Shown here: positions 16,750 to 25,652 of the stretch, piece after piece | Position numbering within the stretch: the first letter of the stretch is position 1 | Layout of the letters: the number at the start of each line of letters is the position of its first letter | Source of the DNA: Emergencia sp. | Lineage (GTDB): Bacteria > Bacillota > Clostridia > Peptostreptococcales > Anaerovoracaceae | Assembly: GCA_022767345.1 (NCBI GenBank) | Contig: JALEOD010000012.1 | Span: 1-56,641, forward strand | Length of the DNA stretch: 56,641 nucleotides | Direction: 5' to 3' | Translations under genes and position numbers: made by a program | Notes under the pieces: model-generated | The model's database searches: none | Told to the model about the DNA's origin: nothing | What the model saw: only the letters and a program-made list of their open reading frames with translations

Positions 16750-17016
16750 ATGGCTACTGTTTCCATTAGAATGGATGATAATCTGAAAAAAGATGTTGAG
16801 AATGTATGTGATGAACTGGGTTTAAGCATGACCGCAGCATTTACTATTTTTGCCAAGAAACTTAGCAGGGAGAAGAGAATTCCTTTTGACGTTTCTATAG
16901 ACCCGTTTTACAGTGATATGAATATGCTTGCTTTGCATGAAAGCATTGAGCAAATGGAAAAGGGGAACGTTATAGTGAAAACGATGGAAGAATTAGAGGC
17001 AATGGCTGATGAGTAA
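16750..17016 (+). CDS. relB: RelB/DinJ-family antitoxin
   Basis: An 88-residue protein with the ribbon-helix-helix start MATVSIRMDDNLKKDVENVC and the LGLSMTAAFTIFAKK helix typical of RelB/DinJ antitoxins. The acidic C-terminus would bind the toxin. ATG 16750 is chosen because AAAGGAGTTG lies upstream; an in-frame ATG at 16699 overlaps the promoter. Its last 8 bp overlap the toxin start, the usual antitoxin-first, translationally coupled layout. By family knowledge it represses its own promoter, more tightly when bound to the toxin. Confidence 0.9.
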   Translation: MATVSIRMDDNLKKDVENVCDELGLSMTAAFTIFAKKLSREKRIPFDVSIDPFYSDMNMLALHESIEQMEKGNVIVKTMEELEAMADE

Positions 17017-17272
17017 AATCATTTTTACTGAGAAGGCTTTTGAAGAATATCTTTATTGGCAGTCGCAGGATAAGAAAACTTTGAAAAGAATCAATACTTT
17101 GCTTAAAGACATAGGTCGCAATCCTTTTGAAGGAATTGGAAAACCTGAAGGATTAAAAGGAAATCTGAATGGTTACTGGAGCAGACGAATAGACAGCACA
17201 AATCGTTTGGTTTATCGTATCATAGGTGGAGAAATAGAAGTCTATCAGTGCAAAGGTCACTATGGGAACTAA
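17009..17272 (+). CDS. yoeB: YoeB-family mRNA interferase toxin
   Basis: The 87-residue protein is a Txe/YoeB RelE-fold toxin, a ribosome-dependent endoribonuclease. It shows the family pattern MSKIIFTEKAFEEYLYWQSQ, then NPFEGIGKPEGLKGNLNGYW, SRRIDSTNRLVYRI and the C-terminal CKGHYGN. The glutamate of the GKPE motif, the arginine of the RLVYR stretch and the His-Tyr close to the C-terminus are catalytic or substrate residues in YoeB, and all are present, so the toxin should be active. It overlaps the antitoxin gene by 8 bp and is followed by a terminator. Confidence 0.93.
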   Translation: MSKIIFTEKAFEEYLYWQSQDKKTLKRINTLLKDIGRNPFEGIGKPEGLKGNLNGYWSRRIDSTNRLVYRIIGGEIEVYQCKGHYGN

Positions 17273-17283
17273 TTCAAAAACGC

Positions 17284-17326
17284 AGAAAAGGCGTGGCTAC
17301 TTTTGTAGTCATACCTTTTCTTTTTC
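17284..17326 (+). terminator. Terminator after relB-yoeB
   Basis: AGAAAAGG...GGCTAC pairs with GTAGTC...CCTTTTCT with a small internal mismatch, followed by TTTTTC. Confidence 0.65.
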
Positions 17327-17524
17327 TTATGCGGCATTTGCGGTAACTTCCTTTAAAATGCGGTCGGCGGCGCTTAAATCGTATTGTGGAATGAGATTTC
17401 CTTCTTCGCCAAATGAAGGGAGCTCTTCGTAGGCTGGGAAAGTTTTTTCAAACCAGTTTTTGACGAAGTTGTATGGGGAAGGTGTTCCTTTTGATAATTC
17501 TCTAACTTCTGCGAACCTCTTCAA
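17327..17524 (-). pseudogene. Unidentified gene fragment
   Basis: On the minus strand a frame starting only with TTG and without a ribosome binding site encodes about 65 residues (KRFAEVRELSKGTPSPYNFV, then KNWFEKTFPAYEELPSFGEE). The composition looks like a real protein and reads as a C-terminal end. I do not recognise the family, and the upstream DNA does not continue it convincingly. It is best treated as a remnant. Confidence 0.3.
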
Positions 17525-17618
17525 CAGAATGAGATATATTTTACCATTTTGTCATAGGTGATTCGCTTAATTTACAAGGAGTTTTCAAGAATTTAGAAGG
17601 CTTGATGTCGGAAATCTA

Positions 17619-17647
17619 TTGAAATTTCAACGTTTATATGGTATAAT
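17619..17647 (+). promoter_or_regulatory. Orphan promoter before GTGACAA repeats
   Basis: TTGAAA (17619-17624), 17 bp and TATAAT (17642-17647) form a strong promoter. Downstream come four GTGACAA copies (17661, 17676, 17717, 17728) and no recognisable gene before the convergent rubrerythrin gene. The stretch 17525-17840 otherwise holds only a terminator. Confidence 0.5.
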
Positions 17648-17765
17648 TATATCAGAAAATGTGACAAGCCTAAAAGTGACAACTTTTATTAATTTTGTGA
17701 TTGCACATGGGGAGAAGTGACAATAAAGTGACAATACGAATTGCGCTAAAGTCCCGCATCTCCAA

Positions 17766-17796
17766 AGAAAAAAGGAGACCCTTTCGAGCCTCCTCT
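17766..17796 (-). terminator. Terminator of rubrerythrin
   Basis: Read on the minus strand, GGAGGC...GTCTCC forms a short stem followed by TTTTTTC, about 45 bp after the rubrerythrin stop. Confidence 0.55.
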
Positions 17797-17840
17797 ATCT
17801 TCTAAGTATTGAATTTTCAACAACTCTCAGGCAATGGCTT

Positions 17841-18383
17841 TTAGCCGAAGTATCTCTTCAAAAGACCTTCGAAAGCAGCGCCATGTCTTGCTTCATCCTT
17901 AGCCATTTCGTGAACGGTATCGTGGATTGCATCCAGGTTCTGCTGTTTCGCCATAGTAGCCAGAGCTTTCTTGCCGGCGCAAGCGCCTGCTTCAGCTTCT
18001 ACTCTCATTTCCAGGTTCTTCTTAGTGGAGTCAGTTACCACTTCACCTAATAACTCTGCAAATTTAGCAGCGTGTTCAGCTTCTTCCCAAGCAGCCTTTT
18101 CCCAGTACAGGCCGATTTCAGGATAGCCTTCTCTGTGTGCAACTCTAGCCATAGCCAGATACATACCAACTTCGGAGCATTCTCCTTCAAAGTTAGCGCG
18201 AAGACCGTCGATGATTTCCTGGTCAACACCCTGAGCAACGCCAACAACGTGCTTGTCAGCAAATTCTACTTTTCCTTCTTCCTGTTTGATAAACTTATCA
18301 GCAGGTACTTTGCACTGTGGACATTTTTCTGGAGCCTGATCTCCTTCGTGAACGTAACCGCATACGGAACATACCCATTTCAT
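17841..18383 (-). CDS. rbr: Rubrerythrin, reversed domain order
   Basis: A 180-residue non-haem iron protein that reduces hydrogen peroxide in anaerobes. Its order is reversed: an N-terminal rubredoxin-type FeS4 site (CSVCGY at residues about 4-9 and CPQCKVP at 21-27), then a four-helix ferritin-like di-iron domain ([20 protein letters not shown], then [18 protein letters not shown] and later [17 protein letters not shown]) carrying the ExxH ligand pairs. Start 18383 is chosen because AAGGAGG lies 9 bp upstream; an earlier in-frame ATG at 18392 overlaps that site. Together with the flavodiiron protein at 24416 it is oxygen/peroxide defence of a strict anaerobe. Confidence 0.95.
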   Translation of the reverse strand: MKWVCSVCGYVHEGDQAPEKCPQCKVPADKFIKQEEGKVEFADKHVVGVAQGVDQEIIDGLRANFEGECSEVGMYLAMARVAHREGYPEIGLYWEKAAWEEAEHAAKFAELLGEVVTDSTKKNLEMRVEAEAGACAGKKALATMAKQQNLDAIHDTVHEMAKDEARHGAAFEGLLKRYFG

Positions 18384-18646
18384 AATATTCATCCTCCTTA
18401 ATTTGTGCTTTTTTCTTTTGTAAACATATTGTACCACACTTTTCTGTAAAACTAACAAAAATTTTTGTAAAAGTTTCATGAATTTTTGGGAGGAAACTAA
18501 GGGCCGCAAAATATAGTGAAATACGTGGATTTGAAGAACAGATGAGGGTTTGGGGGATGGCTTAGAACTGTCGCTTTTTTGCTTCATAATTTTATGTTCT
18601 GTTTTTTTTGCCCTGCACATAGACTGTTTGCAGGAGGCGGTTTGGA

Positions 18647-19159
18647 ATGAAAACAGAAATAAGGACAATCACTCTGGTTCTTTGCATGGCGGCGATGCTG
18701 CTGCTTATGTCTGGCTGCAGAGACAGCGTACAGGTGCAGACAAAAGGGCAGGTTTTGATGGAGAAAAGCAGCGCGCCCTGGACCGAGGTCATCGAAGAGG
18801 CGTGTGAAATCAAAGGCTTTGGCAGACCCTGCGGCACGGCAAAAGAGGTGCTGGAAGAAGTGGACGGTACATATAATATTCTCTTTGAAATTGATGAGGA
18901 GATGGATCAGGCGCTGGTGGACGGCTATGCGCAGTCAGTGTGGCGCGCTTGTGAACGGCGAAGCGGTGAATCCAACCAGAGCAGCAGCGGATATCACTAC
19001 GCCAGCATGTCGGAAGCTTCCAAACGACAGGAACCGCTTAATTATTATATCTGGTATTATAAAGCAGGCGAGCAGAGATTCCGGCTAGGGCTTTATCCTA
19101 CTGCCATGGAGACGGGTGTTCCCGGAGGTCTGGTGCTTCGGATTGAACCCTGGAAGTAA
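18647..19159 (+). CDS. Putative lipoprotein of unknown function
   Basis: The 170-residue protein has a lipoprotein signal: positive start, hydrophobic core ([13 protein letters not shown]) and lipobox MSGC at residues about 21-25. It would be exported and lipidated. The mature part is soluble, with no domain that I can name ([20 protein letters not shown], then [20 protein letters not shown]). The ATG is supported by CAGGAGGCGG. It stands alone between divergent rubrerythrin and the B3/B4 gene; the 254 bp after it contain a CGTTTTTTGCAAAAAAACG palindrome (19234-19252) and no gene. Confidence 0.75.
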   Translation: MKTEIRTITLVLCMAAMLLLMSGCRDSVQVQTKGQVLMEKSSAPWTEVIEEACEIKGFGRPCGTAKEVLEEVDGTYNILFEIDEEMDQALVDGYAQSVWRACERRSGESNQSSSGYHYASMSEASKRQEPLNYYIWYYKAGEQRFRLGLYPTAMETGVPGGLVLRIEPWK

Positions 19160-19413
19160 CGTAGAAGGCAAGCAGAGGCAACACGGCAGATGTATGAATT
19201 CCCTTCCTGCGAAATGTAGGACTAGTACCTTTAGTCGTTTTTTGCAAAAAAACGGATTAGGTATGAAAATCCAATATCCATGGCATTTCACAGGTTTGCC
19301 GTGTCAGAAGTAAAATATACTCTTGCACTTTATCGCATAGCTGTGTTAAACTGAAAAAATAGGAGAAGTTGTAGACTTTACTGGGGCAAAAAATGTAAAG
19401 GAGACAAAGAAAT

Positions 19414-20118
19414 ATGAAATTTGAAATTGCAAAAGACGTATTTGATTTGCTGCCTAACGGGTATTTTGGTATTGTAGCAGTAAAGGGCATGGACAATACT
19501 AAGGAAATTCCGGAGCTTGCGGCTATGCTGCAGGCTAATATCGAGGTCTGTGAAAATGATTTTGAGGGTATAAAAGTAAAAAATGCAGATGATATTGTAC
19601 CTTACAGAGAGGCGTTTCGTGCCATGGGCATCAATCCGAACCGGTATATGTGCTCCATTGAGGCGCTTTTAGACCGCATCGCAAAGGGCAAAGGATTTCC
19701 TCATATCAACGCAATCGTAGATATGGGGAACGCAGTATCTATTAAATATCATCTTCCAATCGGCGCCCACGATATGGCGACCATCGATGAAGCGCTGGAA
19801 GTACGCCACGCAGAACCGGAGGATACTTTCATTCCTTTTGGAAACGGAGAAATGGAAAAACCGGAAGAGGGCGAAGTGGTCTATGTTTCCGGAGGAGAGG
19901 TGAGGACCCGCCGCTGGACATGGAGACAGAGCGAAATCGGAAAAATCACCGAGGCGACCTGCGATGTGCTGTTTCCGATTGACGGGTTTACCGATTTGAA
20001 CAAGGAGAAAGTTGAAGAGGCGGCGCAGGAACTGGCTGCCCTTGCAGAAAAATTTTTTGGTGTGAAAGCTTCTGTCGGCTATATCGACAAGGACAACAGA
20101 GTCTTTGAAGTAGAATAG
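19414..20118 (+). CDS. B3/B4 tRNA-binding-domain protein
   Basis: The 234-residue protein is a stand-alone B3/B4 domain like that in the beta subunit of phenylalanyl-tRNA synthetase. Typical segments are PYREAFRAMGINPNRYMCSI, then GKGFPHINAIVDMGNAVSIK and the LPIGAHDMATI motif. In the synthetase this domain edits mischarged Tyr-tRNAPhe; free copies are presumed editing or amino-acid-binding proteins, without a firmly known role. The ATG follows GTAAAGGAGACA. A hairpin terminator follows the stop. Confidence 0.85.
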   Translation: MKFEIAKDVFDLLPNGYFGIVAVKGMDNTKEIPELAAMLQANIEVCENDFEGIKVKNADDIVPYREAFRAMGINPNRYMCSIEALLDRIAKGKGFPHINAIVDMGNAVSIKYHLPIGAHDMATIDEALEVRHAEPEDTFIPFGNGEMEKPEEGEVVYVSGGEVRTRRWTWRQSEIGKITEATCDVLFPIDGFTDLNKEKVEEAAQELAALAEKFFGVKASVGYIDKDNRVFEVE

Positions 20119-20158
20119 GGTTCGTGGTTGACTTTACAGCCAATTATTGAGATAATAA

Positions 20159-20190
20159 TACCGCAGCAGGGAAGCTGCGGTATATATTTT
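20159..20190 (+). terminator. Terminator after B3/B4 gene
   Basis: TACCGCAG (20159-20166) pairs with CTGCGGTA (20175-20182), followed by TATATTTT. Confidence 0.65.
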
Positions 20191-20213
20191 GTCAAAAAGG
20201 GGAAGAGAAAGAA

Positions 20214-20642
20214 GTGGAGCAATTATCAAAGAAGGAAAATCGTATGCAGGTAGCAAAGTTTGTATTATTTTCCATATCAGCAGGGGTCATTCAAACGGCA
20301 GTGTTTACTTTGCTCAACGAGCTGACGGAATGGAAATACTGGCCTTGTTATCTGATTGCGCTGACTGCGTCAGTGCTTTGGAATTTCACACTGAACAGAG
20401 AATTTACCTTTAAATCAGCGGGCAATGTGCCTGCCGCTATGATAAAAGTATTCGCCTTTTACTGCGTCTTTACACCCCTTTCCACATGGTGGGGAAATGA
20501 GCTGACTGAGATTGGCACCAATGAATATCTGGTGCTCTTCGGCACTATGGCGGTAAATCTGACGACGGAATTTCTGTACGACAGGTTTTTTGTATTCAGA
20601 AACAGTATCAATACGAATAAGAGGGCAAAAATAAGAGGATAG
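20214..20642 (+). CDS. GtrA-family membrane protein
   Basis: This 142-residue protein has four predicted membrane helices (KFVLFSISAGVIQTAVFTLL, then WPCYLIALTASVLWNFTLN, AMIKVFAFYCVFTPL, LVLFGTMAVNLTTEFLYDRF). The NFTLNREFTFK and DRFFVF motifs are characteristic of GtrA, small flippase-like proteins of polyprenyl-linked sugars. The GTG start has a GGGGAAG site upstream; an ATG at 20244 (MQVAKF) is the alternative. The next gene starts 5 bp after it, but a functional link to the aldolase-like genes is not obvious. Confidence 0.8.
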   Translation: MEQLSKKENRMQVAKFVLFSISAGVIQTAVFTLLNELTEWKYWPCYLIALTASVLWNFTLNREFTFKSAGNVPAAMIKVFAFYCVFTPLSTWWGNELTEIGTNEYLVLFGTMAVNLTTEFLYDRFFVFRNSINTNKRAKIRG

Positions 20643-20646
20643 AACA

Positions 20647-21291
20647 ATGAATCAAGATGTTTTTCAAATGATAAAGAAATATGCGGGGCAGCTGTCTCAA
20701 ATGGATACCTGGTGCTGCGCCGGGGGAAAGATTTTGATCCGTCTTGCCGGAGAACTTTACGCTACAAGAGACGGCAGCAATTTTGTGAACTTGCAGCCTT
20801 CAGATATTGTGACGGCAGATGCGGCTGCTTTTCAGACGGAGAAGGAGAACTATCCTGTAGAAATAGCTTTGCTGGCAGACAGCGGGACGGATTTGGCGCT
20901 GGTCCTTTCAGGCACCAAGTACTGCAGCGAAATTGCAGAGCGGCAGAAGTCTCTACCAGCGTCCCTTGACGACATGGCGCAGATTGTAGGTGCCACGGCA
21001 GAGGTGACAGCATACGACCTATGTCAAATCAGAGGCGCTCTGGAGGAATCGGCGGCATGTTTTGCAGCAGAGAAATACACCGTTACTTGCGGGCGCAGTC
21101 TTTTTGAGGCAGTTACAGCTTTGGAAGTGCTTGAGAAGCAGGCAGAGGTTCATTTAAAGGCCTGTTGTCTGGGTGGCTGCGTACCGCTTTCTGAGGAAGA
21201 AGCCAAAGCTATGCGGCGCAATTACCTGCAAAATTATTCTAAGGCGGAACACGCTGTGAAGTCCCAGGAAGGGAGGGGCGGTCATGAGTGA
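20647..21291 (+). CDS. Degenerate class II aldolase-like protein
   Basis: The 214-residue protein is a distant paralogue of the following class II aldolase. The region LALVLSGTKYCSEIAERQKS aligns with VGAVIHTHSKYCSVFAAARK of its neighbour, so the metal-binding His-x-His is replaced by Ser-Gly-Thr. The C-terminal HGM motif is replaced by a CCLGGCV segment. The loss of metal ligands points to a non-catalytic partner or regulatory subunit. It overlaps the next gene by 8 bp, consistent with coupled translation and complex formation. This is my reading of the pair, not an established annotation. Confidence 0.55.
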   Translation: MNQDVFQMIKKYAGQLSQMDTWCCAGGKILIRLAGELYATRDGSNFVNLQPSDIVTADAAAFQTEKENYPVEIALLADSGTDLALVLSGTKYCSEIAERQKSLPASLDDMAQIVGATAEVTAYDLCQIRGALEESAACFAAEKYTVTCGRSLFEAVTALEVLEKQAEVHLKACCLGGCVPLSEEEAKAMRRNYLQNYSKAEHAVKSQEGRGGHE

Positions 21292-21868
21292 TGATATAAG
21301 AAAAAAAGCAGGAAAGTCCCTGGTGGAATATGGAATGAAGCTGGTGGAAACCGGTCTGGTGCAGGGCACCTGGGGCAACTTGTCTGTCAGGGTCTCAGAT
21401 ACCTCTATGCTGGTAACCCCTTCAGGGCTGGACTACGCAGGGCTGACACCGGAGGATATGGTAGAGGTTGATGTGACGTCACTGGAATATAGAGGTATTC
21501 TTCCTCCGACCTCGGAAAAAGGTGTACATGCCGGGATTTACAGGATGCGCAGCGATGTGGGGGCGGTCATTCACACCCATTCGAAATACTGCTCAGTTTT
21601 TGCGGCGGCTAGAAAAAGCGTGCCCATTGAGGAGCCGGAGCTGCAGAAGGTTTTCGGAAGGACAGTGCGTCTGGCTGCGTACGCACTGCCGGGAACAGAG
21701 CAGCTTTGGGAAAATACGCTGCAGGCGCTTTCGGAAAACAGCGGATGCGTTATGGCAGGTCACGGCATGCTGTGCGTAGGCAGAACACTGCAGGAGGCTT
21801 TTGAAAACTGCTGCAGGCTGGAAGATTACTGCGGCAGATATATCGAAAGCAGATACATGAAAAGATGA
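21284..21868 (+). CDS. Class II aldolase/adducin family (FucA-like) protein
   Basis: The 194-residue protein has the standard class II aldolase pattern: GNLSVRVSDTSMLVTPSGLD (substrate loop), EKGVHAGIYRMRSDVGAVIH, zinc-binding HTHSKYC at about residue 98 and the second histidine pair in VMAGHGMLCVG near residue 158. Family members cleave fuculose- or rhamnulose-phosphate, or act on methylthioribulose-phosphate. The product would be an aldehyde, and an aldehyde dehydrogenase gene follows 19 bp later, which fits a lactaldehyde-like product. The real substrate cannot be read from sequence. Confidence 0.85.
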   Translation: MSDDIRKKAGKSLVEYGMKLVETGLVQGTWGNLSVRVSDTSMLVTPSGLDYAGLTPEDMVEVDVTSLEYRGILPPTSEKGVHAGIYRMRSDVGAVIHTHSKYCSVFAAARKSVPIEEPELQKVFGRTVRLAAYALPGTEQLWENTLQALSENSGCVMAGHGMLCVGRTLQEAFENCCRLEDYCGRYIESRYMKR

Positions 21869-21886
21869 ATAAAAAGGTGAGCGGAT

Positions 21887-23254
21887 ATGGAATTACATGA
21901 GATTTTAGAAAAACAGAGAATTTTTTTTCGGGAGGGAATCAGCAGAAATCTGAACTATAGAAGGCAGAGTCTTCTGCGCCTTTCCGAGAATCTTAAGCGT
22001 TACGAGGAAGAACTTTATGAGGCGCTGGAAAAAGACTTGGGGAAGTCCCGCTACGAGGCCTACGGAACGGAGTTGGGACTGGTTTACAGTGAGATTTCCT
22101 ATATGCTGCGGCATCTGTCCCGGATGGCAAAGCCAAGGCGTGTCCATACACCGCTGATGAATTTTCCGTCGAAAAGCATCATTTATAAAGAACCTTACGG
22201 CGTGGTGCTGATTATGTCGCCGTGGAATTATCCGGTGCAGCTGACTTTAGTGCCCCTCATCGGCGCAGTGGCTGCGGGAAACTGCGCTGTTGTAAAGCCA
22301 TCGGCGTATTCTCCGGAAGTTTCTAAGGTTCTTGCGAAGATTTTATGGGCTACTTTCAGCGAGAGTCATGTATATATTGTAACCGGTGGAAGAGAGGTCA
22401 ACCGGAATCTCCTGATGGAAAAATTTGACTATATTTTCTTTACCGGCGGAAAGACGGTAGGCCATACTGTCATGGAAGCTGCGGCTAAGCATTTGACGCC
22501 GGTGACGCTGGAACTGGGCGGCAAGAGCCCCTGCATTGTGGATGAGAGCGCGGATATTGCTGTGGCGGCGCGGCGCATCGTATGGGGAAAATTCCTGAAC
22601 TGCGGGCAGACCTGTGTTGCGCCTGACTATGTGCTGGTGCACAGCAGCGTAAAGGAAAAGCTTCTTGAAGCCATGGTCAGAAATATCGAAGCCCTTTACG
22701 GTGAGAATCCGCTGGAAAGCAAGGATTACGGAAAGATAATAAACGAGAAACACTTCGACAGGTTAGGCCGCCTTCTGGAAGGAGAAACGCCTTATTACTT
22801 TGGCGGAGCGGACCCGGATAAGTGTAAAATCGGACCTGTGATTCTGGATGATGGGAACTGGGAGTCTCCGGCTATGCAGGAGGAAATTTTCGGACCGATT
22901 CTGCCGGTGCTGTCCTTTGAAAGTCTGGAAAGTGTCAAGACAGAGATTGAAGCAGGCCCCAGACCGCTGGCTCTGTATCTGTTTACAAAGCGAAAAGAAG
23001 CAGAACAGTATATTTTGGACAATCTGTCTTTTGGCGGTGGTTGTGTCAATGATACGGTCATGCACCTTGCCGGTTCTTCTATGCCTTTTGGCGGCGTAGG
23101 GGCAAGCGGTATGGGCAGCTATCACGGAAAATACAGCTTTAGAACCTTTTCACATGAAAAAAGCGTGTTGAAAAAATCCACTGTTATTGATATACCAATG
23201 CGTTATGCACCTTATCCGGAGAGCCTCAGAATAATAAAAAAATTTTTGAAATAA
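21887..23254 (+). CDS. Aldehyde dehydrogenase, class 3 type
   Basis: The 455-residue enzyme oxidises aldehydes with NAD(P). It has the short class-3 architecture. Landmarks are MSPWNYPVQLTLVPLIGAVA (cofactor site), VTLELGGKSPCIVDESADI with the general-base glutamate at about residue 208, and NCGQTCVAPDY with the catalytic cysteine near 242. The C-terminus ends KKFLK without a long membrane anchor. The gene follows the aldolase closely and precedes glutaminase by 26 bp, so it may share the transcript from gtrA onward. The ribosome binding site is AAAAGGTGAGCG. Confidence 0.9.
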   Translation: MELHEILEKQRIFFREGISRNLNYRRQSLLRLSENLKRYEEELYEALEKDLGKSRYEAYGTELGLVYSEISYMLRHLSRMAKPRRVHTPLMNFPSKSIIYKEPYGVVLIMSPWNYPVQLTLVPLIGAVAAGNCAVVKPSAYSPEVSKVLAKILWATFSESHVYIVTGGREVNRNLLMEKFDYIFFTGGKTVGHTVMEAAAKHLTPVTLELGGKSPCIVDESADIAVAARRIVWGKFLNCGQTCVAPDYVLVHSSVKEKLLEAMVRNIEALYGENPLESKDYGKIINEKHFDRLGRLLEGETPYYFGGADPDKCKIGPVILDDGNWESPAMQEEIFGPILPVLSFESLESVKTEIEAGPRPLALYLFTKRKEAEQYILDNLSFGGGCVNDTVMHLAGSSMPFGGVGASGMGSYHGKYSFRTFSHEKSVLKKSTVIDIPMRYAPYPESLRIIKKFLK

Positions 23255-23280
23255 ATTAAGATTTAGAGGAGAGTTTGAAA

Positions 23281-24192
23281 ATGGAAAGATTTTTACAGGA
23301 AGTGCTGGAAGATTGCAGAAGATATACCCTGGAGGGACAGGTGGCGTCTTATATTCCTGAACTTGCTAAGGCAGACAATGAAAAGATTGGTATCTATGTC
23401 GCTTCTAATGAGGGAGAGTACTTTGCCGGCGACTGGGATAAAAACTTTACGATTCAGAGCATCGCCAAAACAATCTTTCTCATGCTGGCTGCCATCGATA
23501 ACGGAATTGACGTGGTGAAATCTCATGTAGGCGTAGAGGCGACGGGAAAACCGTTTAATGCTATCGACTACGGCGATTCGGTTATTTTGAAGGAGCATAT
23601 CAATCCCATGGTGAATATCGGCGCTATTGCAGTCTGCGGCATGGTAAAGGCAAAAGATAACGAGGAAAGGTTTCGGCGGCTTTTGGAGTTTTCAAAGAAA
23701 ATCACAGGAAATCCTGATCTGGAAATTGACAGGGAAGTCTACCGGTCTGAACGGGAGACAGGCAACAAGAACCGGGCGCTGGGTTATCTCCTCAAAAATT
23801 CCGGCATGATTTACGGCAGCGTGGAAGAACTTTTGGATGTGTACTTTGCGATGTGCTCTATGAAGGTGAATTGCAGAGATCTTGCAAATATCGCTCTAAT
23901 GCTTGCGAATCATGGAAAAAACAGCAAAGGAGAGCAGATTATTCCAAAGGAAGACGCGCGCTTTGTCAATGCTGTGCTGATTACAAGCGGCATGTACGAC
24001 GGTTCTGGTCTGTTTGCTACGACAGTGGGCATTCCTGCAAAGAGTGGTGTAGGCGGCGGTATTATGGCTGACTGTCCGGGCAGAATGGGAATCGGAATTT
24101 ATTCTCCGGCTCTGGACAAAAAAGGAAACAGTGTTGCCGGTATCAAAATGCTGGAAGCACTGAGCAGGGAATGGGATTTGAGCATCTTCTGA
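23281..24192 (+). CDS. glsA: Glutaminase A
   Basis: The 303-residue enzyme hydrolyses glutamine to glutamate and ammonia. It belongs to the serine-dependent glutaminase family with a beta-lactamase-like fold. The SxxK catalytic motif is seen in FTIQSIAKTIFLMLAAIDNG (residues about 60-63), followed by the conserved NPMVNIGAIAV, a YRSE-like glutamate and tyrosine region, and the C-terminal KSGVGGGIMADCPGRMGIGI. The ATG at 23281 is preferred because AGAGGAGAG is 8 bp upstream; a TTG two codons earlier is too near. The stop is followed by a short GATTTTCCGGCAATATTTCCGGCAATT direct repeat. Confidence 0.93.
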   Translation: MERFLQEVLEDCRRYTLEGQVASYIPELAKADNEKIGIYVASNEGEYFAGDWDKNFTIQSIAKTIFLMLAAIDNGIDVVKSHVGVEATGKPFNAIDYGDSVILKEHINPMVNIGAIAVCGMVKAKDNEERFRRLLEFSKKITGNPDLEIDREVYRSERETGNKNRALGYLLKNSGMIYGSVEELLDVYFAMCSMKVNCRDLANIALMLANHGKNSKGEQIIPKEDARFVNAVLITSGMYDGSGLFATTVGIPAKSGVGGGIMADCPGRMGIGIYSPALDKKGNSVAGIKMLEALSREWDLSIF

Positions 24193-24343
24193 TTTTTCTT
24201 TTGATTTTCCGGCAATATTTCCGGCAATTTTTGTATTTGAAATGGAAATTATGGGGTATATAAGGACAGAGACGATTTAAAAATGTATTAGGGAAAATTA
24301 TATTTATGTCGGGAACTTTCATGTTTTTCATAAGAGAGAGCCT

Positions 24344-24371
24344 TTGACATTGGAAAACTCTGTGATAAAAT
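24344..24371 (+). promoter_or_regulatory. Promoter of the flavodiiron gene
   Basis: TTGACA (24344-24349), 16 bp and TAAAAT (24366-24371), 45 bp before the gene start. Confidence 0.65.
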
Positions 24372-24415
24372 GATTAAGATTAGAGCAATACGATATAAAG
24401 GAGGATTAAAGCATC

Positions 24416-25612
24416 ATGCATTGTGTTAGAAAAGTGACAGAGGACCTCTATTGGGTTGGAGCAAACGACAAGAGACTAAATTTATTTGAAAATATTCATC
24501 CGATTCCGAGAGGAACATCCTACAATTCCTATCTGCTGATGGACGAGCAGACGGTATTGTTTGATACGGTGGACTGGTCTGTCTGCAGGCAGTTCCTGGA
24601 CAATATGGAATATGTGCTTGACGGCAGAAAACTGGATTACATGGTAATCAACCATATGGAGCCGGATCACGGTGCGTCCATCGAGGAAATTCTGCTCAGA
24701 TATCCGGATGTAAAAATCATCTGCAGCGTGAAGGCTGCTGATTTTATGAGACAGTTCAGATTCCATACAGAGAACGTAGAAACGGTAAAAGAGGGCGATG
24801 TGAAGTCTTTTGGAAAACATCAGGTGACTTTTGTGATGGCGCCGATGGTACACTGGCCGGAAGCAATGGTATCCTTCGACACCACAAACGGCGTGCTCTT
24901 TGCCGCTGACGCCTTCGGCTCTTTTGGCTCTCTGGACGGCAAACTTTTCGCAGACGAAGTCAACTTTGACAGAGACTGGCTGGATGACGCCAGAAGATAT
25001 TATACCAATATTGTTGGAAAGTTCGGCGCAAACGTGCAGAATCTGCTGAAAAAAGCCGCCGGTCTTGATATCAAATACATCTGCCCGCTTCACGGGCCGG
25101 TTTGGAGACAGGATTTCGACTACATTCTGGATAAATATAACAAGTGGTCTACCTATACACCGGAAGAAAACGGCGTGATGATTGCTTACGCTTCCATGTA
25201 TGGAAATACAGAAGCGGCTGCCAATATTCTGGCCACAAAGCTGTGCGAAAAGGGCGTTACTAACGTAGCGCTTTATGATGTGTCCTGCACCCACGTTTCC
25301 TATCTCATTGCGGAAGCGTTTAAGTACAGCCACATGGCGCTGTTTTCCGTTACTTACAATTTGAATGTGTTCCCGGTTATGGCAAATTTCCTGGAAGATA
25401 TGGCTGCGCTGAACCTGCAGAATCGAACTGTGGCTGCAGTCTGCAATGGCACATGGGCGCCGCAGGCAGGTCCAAAGCTGATTGAAGCTGTGAACAAGAT
25501 GAAGAATACGACTCTCCTGGGTGACGTTCTGACCATCACATCTTCCCTGAACGATGAAACCTATGCAAAGCTGGATGAACTGGCTGACACCATCGCAGAA
25601 AGTCTCAAGTAA
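24416..25612 (+). CDS. fprA: Flavodiiron protein (A-type flavoprotein, FprA)
   Basis: The 398-residue soluble enzyme reduces O2 to water (or NO) in anaerobes. The N-terminal metallo-beta-lactamase-like domain has the di-iron ligand motif HMEPDH at about residues 79-84, with further ligands in MVHWPEAMV, ADAFGSFGS and LHGPVW. The C-terminal flavodoxin domain begins around residue 255 with the FMN phosphate loop YASMYGNTEAAA. It has its own consensus promoter, ribosome binding site (AAAGGAGG) and terminator, so it is a single-gene unit. The adjacent NADH-dependent hydrogenases may share its electron pool. Confidence 0.95.
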   Translation: MHCVRKVTEDLYWVGANDKRLNLFENIHPIPRGTSYNSYLLMDEQTVLFDTVDWSVCRQFLDNMEYVLDGRKLDYMVINHMEPDHGASIEEILLRYPDVKIICSVKAADFMRQFRFHTENVETVKEGDVKSFGKHQVTFVMAPMVHWPEAMVSFDTTNGVLFAADAFGSFGSLDGKLFADEVNFDRDWLDDARRYYTNIVGKFGANVQNLLKKAAGLDIKYICPLHGPVWRQDFDYILDKYNKWSTYTPEENGVMIAYASMYGNTEAAANILATKLCEKGVTNVALYDVSCTHVSYLIAEAFKYSHMALFSVTYNLNVFPVMANFLEDMAALNLQNRTVAAVCNGTWAPQAGPKLIEAVNKMKNTTLLGDVLTITSSLNDETYAKLDELADTIAESLK

Positions 25613-25652
25613 AATAATAAGGATGAATTGCGATAAAATAGGATTATTACCC

